A stretch of DNA of 11,165 nucleotides from Candidatus Accumulibacter iunctus (lineage in GTDB: Bacteria > Pseudomonadota > Gammaproteobacteria > Burkholderiales > Rhodocyclaceae), in the NCBI GenBank assembly GCA_002345025.1, contig DDUX01000101.1, positions 35,131 to 46,295 on the forward strand, in the 5' to 3' direction. The notes beneath the pieces are model-generated. The model searched no databases. It saw only the letters and a list, made by a program, of their open reading frames with translations, and was not told where the DNA came from. A program made the translations under genes and the position numbers. Shown here in pieces: positions 5,325 through 11,165 of this stretch; position 1 is the stretch's first letter, and the number at the start of each line of letters is the position of its first letter.

Positions 5325-8300
5325 GTGAGCGGATTCACCGAATCCGTCGTCGAGCAGGCCGAGCTAGCGTGGCTTGAAAACGTCGGCTGGCGAGTTCGCA
5401 GTGGCGCCGGGATCGCCCCCGGCGAACCCGCTGCCGAGCGCGACGACTACGGGCAGGTCGTCCTTGGGCTGCGCCTGCACGATGCGCTCGCGCGGCTCAA
5501 CCCGGCACTGCCGGCCGAGGCGCTGGACGATGCCTTCCGCAAGCTGACGCGGCCTGAAGGCGTCGACCCCGTCGTGCGCAACCGCGCGCTGCACCGCCTG
5601 CTGGTCGATGGCGTGACGGTCGAGTACCGCGACGCCGGCGGCAGCATTCGTGGCGCGCAGACACGGGTGATCGACTTCGACGACCCGGCAGGCAACGACT
5701 GGCTGGCGGTGAACCAGTTCAGCGTCGTCGAGAACAAGCACTCGCGGCGGCCGGATGTGCTGCTGTTCGTCAACGGCCTGCCGCTCGCCGTGTTGGAACT
5801 GAAGAATCCCGCCGCCGAGAACGCCACGATCTGGAGCGCCTTCCAGCAGCTCCAGACCTACGAGGCCGGGGTGCCGACGCTGTTCGCGCCGAACGCGCTG
5901 CTCGCGGTCTCCGACGGCGTGGAGGCGCGGGTGGGCACGCTCGGTGCCGGGCGCGAGTGGTTCAAGCCCTGGCGCACGATCACGGGCGAGACCCTGGCCG
6001 ATGCGCACCTGCCCGAGTTGCAGGTGGTGATCGCGGGCCTGTGTGCGCCGCGGCGCTTTCTCGATCTGCTGCGCGACTTCATCGTCTTTGAGGACGACGG
6101 TGGTCGCATCGTCAAGAAGATGGCCGGCTACCACCAGTTCCACGCGGTGCAGGTCGCGGTCGGCGAGACGCTGCGCGCCGCGCAGTTGCAGCGCGCAGCG
6201 CAGCAGTTGCAGGCGGGGCAGGGCCGCTACGAGGCAGGTGGAAAGCCGGGCGGCCAGCCCGGCGACCGGCGCGTGGGCGTGGTGTGGCACACGCAGGGCT
6301 CGGGCAAAAGCCTGACGATGGCGTTCTACGCCGGACGAATCATCCGCGAGCCGGCGATGGAGAACCCGACGCTGGTCGTGCTCACCGACCGCAACGACCT
6401 CGACGACCAGCTCTTCGGCACCTTCTCGCGCTGCCGCGACCTGCTGCGCCAGCCGCCGATGCAGGCCGAGAGTCGGGCGCACCTGCGCGAGCTGTTGAGC
6501 GTGGCAGAGGGCGGGGTGGTGTTCACCACCATCCACAAGTTCTTCCCGGAAGAGAAGGGCGACCGCCACCCGATGCTCTCCGACCGGCGGAACATCGTCG
6601 TGATCGCCGACGAGGCGCATCGCAGCCAGTATGACTTCATCGACGGCTACGCGCGCCACATGCGCGACGCGCTGCCGCACGCCTCATTCATCGGCTTCAC
6701 CGGCACGCCGATCGAGCTGACCGACGCCAACACGCGCGCGGTGTTCGGCGACTACATCAGCGTCTACGACATCCAGCGCGCCGTGCAGGACGGCGCCACG
6801 GTGCCGATCTACTACGAGAGCCGTCTGGCCAGGCTGGCGCTCGACGAGGCCGAGCGGCCGAAGATCGACCCTGGCTTCGAGGAGGCGACCGAAGGCGAGG
6901 AGGTCGAGCGCAAGGAAAGGCTCAAGACCAAGTGGGCGCAACTCGAGGCCGTGGTCGGCGCCGAGAGGCGGCTGGAGCTGTTGGCCAGAGACATCGTCGA
7001 ACATTTCGAGAAACGGCTCGAGGTGCTGGAGGGCAAGGCGATGATCGTCTGCATGAGCCGACGCATCTGCGTCGAGCTGTATCGCGAGATCGTCAAGCTG
7101 CGGCCAGGGTGGGACGGCACCGACGACGACCGCGGCGCGCTCAAGGTGGTGATGACCGGGTCGGCCTCCGACCCGGCGAACTGGCAGCCGCACATCCGCA
7201 GCAAGCCGCGGCGCGAGGCGCTGGCCAATCGCTTCCGCGACCCGAAGGACCCGTTCAAGCTCGTCCTCGTGCGCGACATGTGGCTCACCGGCTTCGACGC
7301 GCCGAGCCTGCATACCATGTACATCGACAAGCCAATGCGTGGGCACGGTCTGATGCAGGCGATCACACGTGTCAACCGCGTGTTCAGGGACAAGCCCGGC
7401 GGGCTGGTGGTGGACTACCTGGGCCTCGCGCAGGAGCTGAAGGAGGCGCTGGCGACGTACACCGAGAGCGGTGGCACCGGGCGCACGGCGCTGGACCAGG
7501 ACGAAGCGGTCGCCGTGATGCTGGAGAAGTACGAGGTCTGCTGCAGCCTCTTCCACGGTTTCGACTGGTCTCACTGGACGACCGGCACGCCGCAGCAGCG
7601 GCTGGGCCTGCTGCCGCTCGCGCAGGAGCACATCCTGGCGCAGGAGAACGGCAAGGAACGGTGCGTCGGCGCGGTGCGTGAGCTGTTGCAGGCCTTCGCG
7701 CTGGCGGTGCCGCACACCGAGGCGCTGCGCATCCGCGACGACGTGGCGTTCTTCCAGGCGGTACGGGCCGTCCTCGCCAAGCGCGCACCTGGCGACGCAC
7801 GGCCCGAGGAGGACATCGAGCACGCGGTGCGGCAGATCATCTCGCGCGCGGTGGCGCCGGAGGGCGTGATCGACATCTTCGCCGCGGCAGGGCTCACCAA
7901 GCCCGACATCTCGATCCTCTCCGAGGAGTTCCTCGCTGAGGTGCGCGGGATGCCGCAGCGCAACCTGGCGGTCGAATTGCTGGCGAAGTTGCTGCAGGGC
8001 GAACTGGCCACGCGGCGGCGCAAGAACGTCGTCCAGGCGCGCTCGTTCGCCGAGATGCTGGAGCAGACGATCCGCCGCTACCAGAATCGGGCGATCGAAG
8101 CGGCGCAGGTCATCGAGGAACTGATCGGGCTGGCCATGGAGATGCGCGAGGCGCACGCACGCGGCAGGGCGCTGCGGCTCTCCGAGGACGAAATGGCGTT
8201 CTACGACGCGCTGGAAACCAACGACAGCGCCGTGAAGGTGCTCGGCGACGAAACGCTGCGCACGATCGCGCAGGAGCTGGTGAAGACCGTGCGCGCCAAT

Positions 8301-8465
8301 GTGACCATCGACTGGACGCTGCGCGAGAACGTCCGCGCGCAATTGCGCGTGCTGGTGAAGCGGATTCTCAGGCGCTACGGCTATCCGCCGGACAAGCAGG
8401 AGAAGGCAACGTCAACCGTGCTGGAGCAGGCCGCTCTGCTCTCGGCGGAATGGGCGGCGGTGTGA
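5325..8465 (+). CDS. hsdR: Type I restriction enzyme HsdR, complete
   Basis: This 1046-residue protein is full length for the HsdR family. The N-terminal PD-(D/E)xK nuclease has Asp144 (RRPDV), Glu158 and Lys160 (LELKNP), and the Q-x-x-x-Y motif at Gln175-Tyr179. The translocase follows: Walker A TQGSGKS at 323-329, DEAH at 429-432, TGTP at 459-462, motif V region (WLTGFDAPSLHTMY) from 653, and motif VI QAITRVNR at 678-685. The C-terminal helical region that docks on the methylase covers about 760-1046. HsdR cuts unmodified DNA after ATP-driven translocation, but needs HsdM and HsdS, neither of which lies in this window. Its GTG overlaps the in-frame end of the fic tail (GTGA), suggesting an operon with upstream genes. 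All key motifs appear intact, unlike the neighbouring accessory genes. Confidence 0.96.
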   Translation: MSGFTESVVEQAELAWLENVGWRVRSGAGIAPGEPAAERDDYGQVVLGLRLHDALARLNPALPAEALDDAFRKLTRPEGVDPVVRNRALHRLLVDGVTVEYRDAGGSIRGAQTRVIDFDDPAGNDWLAVNQFSVVENKHSRRPDVLLFVNGLPLAVLELKNPAAENATIWSAFQQLQTYEAGVPTLFAPNALLAVSDGVEARVGTLGAGREWFKPWRTITGETLADAHLPELQVVIAGLCAPRRFLDLLRDFIVFEDDGGRIVKKMAGYHQFHAVQVAVGETLRAAQLQRAAQQLQAGQGRYEAGGKPGGQPGDRRVGVVWHTQGSGKSLTMAFYAGRIIREPAMENPTLVVLTDRNDLDDQLFGTFSRCRDLLRQPPMQAESRAHLRELLSVAEGGVVFTTIHKFFPEEKGDRHPMLSDRRNIVVIADEAHRSQYDFIDGYARHMRDALPHASFIGFTGTPIELTDANTRAVFGDYISVYDIQRAVQDGATVPIYYESRLARLALDEAERPKIDPGFEEATEGEEVERKERLKTKWAQLEAVVGAERRLELLARDIVEHFEKRLEVLEGKAMIVCMSRRICVELYREIVKLRPGWDGTDDDRGALKVVMTGSASDPANWQPHIRSKPRREALANRFRDPKDPFKLVLVRDMWLTGFDAPSLHTMYIDKPMRGHGLMQAITRVNRVFRDKPGGLVVDYLGLAQELKEALATYTESGGTGRTALDQDEAVAVMLEKYEVCCSLFHGFDWSHWTTGTPQQRLGLLPLAQEHILAQENGKERCVGAVRELLQAFALAVPHTEALRIRDDVAFFQAVRAVLAKRAPGDARPEEDIEHAVRQIISRAVAPEGVIDIFAAAGLTKPDISILSEEFLAEVRGMPQRNLAVELLAKLLQGELATRRRKNVVQARSFAEMLEQTIRRYQNRAIEAAQVIEELIGLAMEMREAHARGRALRLSEDEMAFYDALETNDSAVKVLGDETLRTIAQELVKTVRANVTIDWTLRENVRAQLRVLVKRILRRYGYPPDKQEKATSTVLEQAALLSAEWAAV

Positions 8466-8528
8466 GCGAAGCCCCCAGGAGTCAGAATTCCGGGACGGTA
8501 AAGTGGAGCCCTCTTGCCTGCGTGCGAC
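8466..8528. other. Short intergenic gap between convergent hsdR and parE
   Basis: No gene and no clear hairpin terminator is visible, although two convergent units end here. The stretch around 8489-8512 (AATTCCGGGACGGTAAAGTG) has the look of an insertion-sequence end, but no matching inverted copy was found in the window. Confidence 0.4.
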
Positions 8529-8858
8529 TCAGATGTTCTCGGGTTCCTGCATCCACGCCGGGATGTCGCGCTGGCCGTGCAGCACGCGCCAGACATCGAT
8601 GTGTTGCGGGCGCTCGATGTAGAACACAAGGTAGGGACAGCGTGCCAGCGGCCAGAAACGCAGGCCGGGCAGGTTCAATTCGTGGGCGTAGCGCGGCGAT
8701 CCGGTAGCCGGATGGCGAGCGATGTGCGCATAGGCTTGCTCGACGGCATCAATGAAGCCGAGCGCTGCTTGCTCAGCGTCTTCGCTGAGGAAGTAGGCAA
8801 TCGCGTCATCAACGTCCCGGTTGGCCAGTTCACGCGGTACCACTGGCTTGGCCGTCAC
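8529..8858 (-). CDS. parE: RelE/ParE family toxin
   Basis: This is a 109-residue protein whose GTG start at 8858 overlaps the parD stop by 4 bases (GTGA). The body shows the ParE pattern: an N-terminal helical hairpin (REL..RDVDDAIAYFL..), then RFWPLARCPYLVFYIE and the C-terminal IDVWRVLHGQRDIPAWM, including the conserved R-V-L-H-x-x-R-D-I. ParE toxins generally target DNA gyrase; others in this superfamily cut mRNA. The sequence fits the ParE side better than RelE. It is encoded second in the operon, after its antitoxin, and converges on hsdR. Confidence 0.93.
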   Translation of the reverse strand: MTAKPVVPRELANRDVDDAIAYFLSEDAEQAALGFIDAVEQAYAHIARHPATGSPRYAHELNLPGLRFWPLARCPYLVFYIERPQHIDVWRVLHGQRDIPAWMQEPENI

Positions 8859-9106
8859 CCGTGCGCGCCGTCCTTGGCCGCCTTGCGCACCCGATCACGC
8901 AGCCCCTCAAAGTAGGCAGGATCGGCCGGGGCTACCGGTGCAGACGCCGCGCCCGCGAGCAGGAGGCCGCGCAGTTGCAGGCGATCCTGATCCTTGCGAA
9001 TCAGTTCGCGCACGTACTCGCTGCTCGTGCCGTAGCCGCCTTGATTGACCTGCTCATCGACGAAGGACTTGAGTGCGTCAGGTAGGGATATGTTCATCGT
9101 GCTCAT
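8855..9106 (-). CDS. parD: ParD family antitoxin
   Basis: This 83-residue protein starts MSTMNISLPDALKSFVDEQV, a ribbon-helix-helix DNA-binding region typical of the CC2985-like ParD group, followed by GGYGTSSEYVRELIR. The C-terminal third (from about residue 45) is the flexible toxin-binding part. It should neutralise the adjacent ParE and repress its own operon with it. Two ATGs are possible (9106 and 9097). The first is preferred because MSTMNISLP is the common N-terminus. Neither has a clear Shine-Dalgarno sequence. Confidence 0.93.
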   Translation of the reverse strand: MSTMNISLPDALKSFVDEQVNQGGYGTSSEYVRELIRKDQDRLQLRGLLLAGAASAPVAPADPAYFEGLRDRVRKAAKDGAHG

Positions 9107-9112
9107 GGGTCG

Positions 9113-9141
9113 AGATTAGACGCCTTGACAAAATTTGGCAA
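9113..9141 (-). promoter_or_regulatory. Candidate sigma70 promoter of parDE
   Basis: On the minus strand, TTGCCA (9136-9141, 5 of 6 to TTGACA) is followed after 17 bases by TAATCT (9113-9118). A shifted reading, TCTAAT (9115-9120), matches TATAAT at 5 of 6 but with a 15-base spacer. Either would start transcription within a few bases of the parD ATG, so the mRNA may be nearly leaderless. Confidence 0.45.
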
Positions 9142-9142
9142 G
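9124..9142. promoter_or_regulatory. Imperfect palindrome, candidate ParD operator
   Basis: CTTGACAAA and TTTGGCAAG flank a central A; one mismatched pair in the 9-base arms. It covers the -35 region of the parDE promoter, the expected place for autorepression by a ribbon-helix-helix dimer. Confidence 0.5.
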
Positions 9143-9178
9143 AGCGATGCGTCGTGCCTGAGCAGCTTGACCAACCAT

Positions 9179-9259
9179 GGCGAATTCCAGGCATTGCCAT
9201 CGCCAACCGTCCAGGCCCTCAGTGATCTAATCCTTGAGTTTGACCGACTGGAATTCGCC
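9179..9259. repeat. 12-base perfect inverted repeat flanking 57 bases
   Basis: GGCGAATTCCAG (9179-9190) and CTGGAATTCGCC (9248-9259) are exact inverted copies. The right arm lies at the left edge of recognisable transposase similarity. It could be a trace of a small element or a recombination end. The 57 bases between show no gene. Confidence 0.5.
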
Positions 9260-9574
9260 CCCGGCGAAGAGGCGCAGCTCGAATGTGGCGAAGGGGCTCT
9301 GACGCTTCACCCCTGTACCGAGCGCTATCGCCGGCCGCGTCTGTTTGTCATGACCCTGCGCTATTCCCGGCGTAGCTTTCGGCGAGTGGTCTGGAAGTCC
9401 AGCCAGGAAGCCTGGGCCAGACTGCACGAGCAGGCATGGCGGTATGTCGGCGGCAGCAGCCAGTACGTGGTACTCGACAACCTGAAGGAAGGGGTCATCA
9501 AACCCGACCTGTCGGAGCCGCAGCTCAACCCGGTCTACGCGGCCGTGCTCGCGCATTACGGCGTCGTGGCCGAC
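9236..9574 (+). mobile_element. istA: IS21-family IstA transposase remnant
   Basis: About 110 residues of the IstA integrase core are recognisable: FAPGEEAQ, then RRPRLFVMTLRYSRRSFRRV, WARLHEQAWRYVGGSSQYVV, LDNLKEGVIKPD and LNPVYAAVLAHYGVVAD. Both ends are missing: there is no N-terminal helix-turn-helix, no third catalytic acid, and no istB. The expected first catalytic Asp (VDYG-type motif) is Glu (QLECG, codon 9281-9283), while the second (LDN, codon 9476-9478) is kept. The frame is open from 9125 to 9766, but similarity stops at about 9574. It is a dead remnant. Confidence 0.85.
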
Positions 9575-9638
9575 CGCTGGACGAGCCCGGTTTCCCGCGA
9601 CACTGGTGCATCCTTGCGAAAACCCGCACAACCGGTCC
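9575..9638. other. Gap between the IS21 remnant and moaE
   Basis: Nothing recognised: no hairpin terminator for the molybdenum cofactor operon and no IS end were found by eye. Confidence 0.4.
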
Positions 9639-10100
9639 TCACCCGCCCGGCTGCCGCCAGCGTTCGGCAGCGCGGTCGTCCGCCTCGCGCGCCTCGACCC
9701 AACGCGCCCCTTCCGGAGTCAGCTCTCGTTTCCAGAACGGCGCCCGCGTCTTCAGGTAGTCCATGATGAACGCGCAGGCGGCGAAGGCTTCCGCGCGGTG
9801 CGCCGCGGCAACGGCCACGAGGACGATCTGGTCGGTGGGCAGCAGACGGCCGACGCGATGGATCACCAGGACGTCGATCAGCGACCAGCGCTGCAGCGCC
9901 TCGCCGACGATCGCCGCCAGTGCCTTCTCGGTCATGCCGGGGTAGTGTTCGAGGTGCATCTCGCTGACGCCAGCGCCGCCGCTGACATCGCGCACGAGGC
10001 CGACGAAGGATGCCAGCGCGCCGATGCGCGGGTCCGCGCGGCGCAGGGCAGCGAGTTCGCTGCCGACGTCGAAGTCGGCTTCCTGGATCCGCACGTGCAT
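9639..10100 (-). CDS. moaE: Molybdopterin synthase catalytic subunit MoaE
   Basis: This 153-residue protein has the normal MoaE length. It shows SFVGLVRDVS (31-40), the MHLEHYPGM segment (48-56), AVAAAHRAEAF with His101-Arg102, and the active-site stretch MDYLKTRAPFWKRE with Lys117 and Lys124, equivalent to the two essential lysines of the E. coli protein. MoaE converts cyclic pyranopterin monophosphate to molybdopterin using sulfur carried on the MoaD C-terminus. Its ATG at 10100 lies 4 bases after the moaD stop, so the two are probably co-translated. Confidence 0.96.
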   Translation of the reverse strand: MHVRIQEADFDVGSELAALRRADPRIGALASFVGLVRDVSGGAGVSEMHLEHYPGMTEKALAAIVGEALQRWSLIDVLVIHRVGRLLPTDQIVLVAVAAAHRAEAFAACAFIMDYLKTRAPFWKRELTPEGARWVEAREADDRAAERWRQPGG

Positions 10101-10104
10101 CCGC

Positions 10105-10356
10105 TCAGCCCCCGGTGACCGGCGGGAAGAAGGCCACCTCGTCGCCATCGGCGATCGGCGAATCGAGCGCCACCATCTGCTGATTGACCGCGCAGCGCAG
10201 GTTCGCGATCCGCGCCAACCCCTCCCAGGCGCCACCGCGCTGGCCGAGATGGCGAAGCAGCCCGGCGACATCGGCGACGCCGGCGGGCAGGACCAGTTCC
10301 TCGGCGGCCCGGCCGACGCGCTCGCGCACCGAAGCAAAGTACAGAATGGTCAGCAT
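10105..10356 (-). CDS. moaD: Molybdopterin synthase sulfur carrier subunit MoaD
   Basis: This 83-residue ubiquitin-like protein starts MLTILYFASVRERVG and ends VAFFPPVTGG; the C-terminal Gly-Gly is the site that carries thiocarboxylate sulfur. A GTG 12 bases upstream is possible, but the ATG at 10356 follows GGAGG by 5 bases and gives the usual N-terminus. It works as the partner of MoaE, encoded directly downstream. Confidence 0.95.
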   Translation of the reverse strand: MLTILYFASVRERVGRAAEELVLPAGVADVAGLLRHLGQRGGAWEGLARIANLRCAVNQQMVALDSPIADGDEVAFFPPVTGG

Positions 10357-10361
10357 CAGCG

Positions 10362-10366
10362 CCTCC
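10362..10366 (-). promoter_or_regulatory. Ribosome binding site of moaD
   Basis: GGAGG, 5 bases before the ATG at 10356. It sets the start over the in-frame upstream GTG at 10368, which overlaps this site. Confidence 0.65.
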
Positions 10367-10371
10367 ACGTT

Positions 10372-11165
10372 TCAGTCGAGCAAGGCCGAAAACGGCATGA
10401 AGGAGACCGCATCGCCGCGTCGGATCACCTGCTGTGGCGCGTTGTCGACCAGGCCATCAGCCCACACGGACGAGGTCAGGACGCCCGAACCCTGGTTGTC
10501 GAACAGCTCGACGCCACCGCCGGCGTTGCTCCGCACGCGCAGGAACTCGCGCCGGGCGTCCGGGAATGGCCAGTCGAAATCGGCGTGCAGCCGGTAGCTG
10601 GCCGGCGCCACCTGCCGCGCCCCCTGCATGCGCAGGAGCAGCGGGCGCACCAGCATGACGAAGGTGACCAGGCACGAGACCGGGTTGCCCGGCAGCCCGA
10701 CGAAGGGGATCTCGCGCCCGTCCGTGGCGAGATGGCCGAAAGCCAGCGGTTTGCCCGGCTTGATGGCGATCTTCCACATTTCGAGCCTGCCGGCCAGTTC
10801 GACCGCCGCGCGGACGTGATCCTCCTCGCCAACCGAGACGCCGCCGGACGAAATCACGAGGTCATTGTCGCTGGCCGCTGCCCGCAGGGCCGCCTGCGTC
10901 GCCGGCAGGGAGTCGGCGACTGCGCCGGCATCGTGCACGATGCAGCCGAGTCGCTCGAGCAGCGCCGCCAGAAGGAAGCGGTTGGTGTTGTAGATCGCCC
11001 CCGGCGGCAGCGTCTCGCCGGGCATCCGCAGTTCGTTGCCCGTGCACAGCACCGCCACCCGCAGGCGGCGGAACACCGGCAGCGAGGCGATGCCGACCGA
11101 CGCCGCCAGCGCCGTGTCCTGCGGCCGCAGCCGCTGGCCGCAGGCGAGGATCTCGCTGCCGGCGG
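10372..11165 (-). CDS. moeA: Molybdopterin molybdotransferase MoeA, N-terminus beyond window
   Basis: The frame runs to the window edge without a start, leaving the C-terminal 263 residues of a protein normally about 400 long. Recognisable segments in order: LRPQDTALAASVGIASLPVF, RVAVLCTGNEL, IYNTNRFLL, LVISSGGVSVGEEDHV, WKIAIKPGKPLAFG and FVGLPGNPVSCLV, then the C-terminal beta-barrel ending at FSALLD. MoeA inserts molybdate into adenylylated molybdopterin. It is the first of three genes read leftwards (moeA, moaD, moaE), with 15 bases between its stop and the moaD start codon. Confidence 0.95.
   Translation of the reverse strand, partial: AGSEILACGQRLRPQDTALAASVGIASLPVFRRLRVAVLCTGNELRMPGETLPPGAIYNTNRFLLAALLERLGCIVHDAGAVADSLPATQAALRAAASDNDLVISSGGVSVGEEDHVRAAVELAGRLEMWKIAIKPGKPLAFGHLATDGREIPFVGLPGNPVSCLVTFVMLVRPLLLRMQGARQVAPASYRLHADFDWPFPDARREFLRVRSNAGGGVELFDNQGSGVLTSSVWADGLVDNAPQQVIRRGDAVSFMPFSALLD

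Larger units (their letters stand above)
5257..5328 (+). other. Severed C-terminal tail of rhuM-fic
   Basis: Past the TAA at 5257-5259 the same frame reads SAPTDKEVMIRLVMNMLAE and ends at TGA 5326-5328, overlapping the hsdR GTG at 5325 by 4 bases. This matches the usual end of RhuM-Fic proteins (a segment like ESxPxDKExMIRLxMNLL). With the stop bridged the protein would be 333 residues, close to family length. A CAA or GAA codon changed to TAA would explain it. Confidence 0.75.

Noticed and set aside
6684..8342. Long minus-strand frame (552 residues) opposite hsdR
   Set aside because: No family features, and it lies fully within a well-supported HsdR with intact motifs.
9575..9766. Continuation of the IstA frame past the transposase similarity
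   Set aside because: From 9639 on it is antisense to moaE, with a composition of Pro, Arg and Ala; the frame is open by chance.
9606..10118. Plus-strand frame opposite moaE
   Set aside because: moaE is unambiguous on the other strand; this frame has no recognisable domain.
1..11165. CRISPR arrays, tRNA or rRNA genes
   Set aside because: No regularly spaced direct repeats and no tRNA or rRNA-like sequence was seen on either strand.

Overview
The window is GC-rich proteobacterial DNA, most likely from a betaproteobacterium, judging by protein style and base composition. No marker gene fixes the taxon. It holds the edge of a restriction/toxin-antitoxin island (1-9106), a short scar zone with an IS21-type remnant (9107-9638), and a conserved molybdenum cofactor operon on the minus strand (9639-11165).

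Island, plus strand. The window opens inside a type I restriction HsdR-like translocase, with the first codons lying just after the expected DEAH box. This protein carries an S24/LexA-type self-cleaving peptidase domain at its C-terminus (stop at 2265). A small frame follows that contains an internal fragment of another hsdR (2265-2429). Next come an ImmA/IrrE metallopeptidase (2446-3597) and a DUF4411 PIN-like protein (3594-4022, 4-base overlap). Then there is a 5' remnant of an hsdR (4094-4327), a RhuM-Fic protein (4327-5259), and a complete 1046-residue hsdR (5325-8465). No hsdM or hsdS lies in the window, so the modification and specificity subunits must be upstream of base 1 or elsewhere. 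A ParDE toxin-antitoxin pair on the minus strand (8529-9106) converges on the intact hsdR.

The central region reads as a recombination record. Both the DUF4411 gene and the RhuM-Fic gene have a single in-frame stop near the 3' end. In each case the reading frame continues past the stop with a family-like C-terminal tail, and ends in a 4-base overlap (ATGA or GTGA) with an hsdR start. The first hsdR start leads only to a stub of about 48 recognisable residues; the second leads to the full gene. The simplest reading is that two alternative cassettes, immA-DUF4411 and rhuM-fic, each sat directly upstream of an hsdR, and that recombination joined them and left one intact hsdR. The Fic active-site histidine is also replaced by arginine, so that protein is probably not an active AMP transferase.

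Candidate new biology: an HsdR translocase with an intact S24 Ser/Lys dyad and a plausible Ala-Gly cleavage site, in the same gene row as an ImmA-type peptidase. This suggests restriction controlled by proteolysis. The molybdenum cofactor genes moeA (partial), moaD and moaE form a tight minus-strand operon and look like ordinary host chromosome next to the island boundary.
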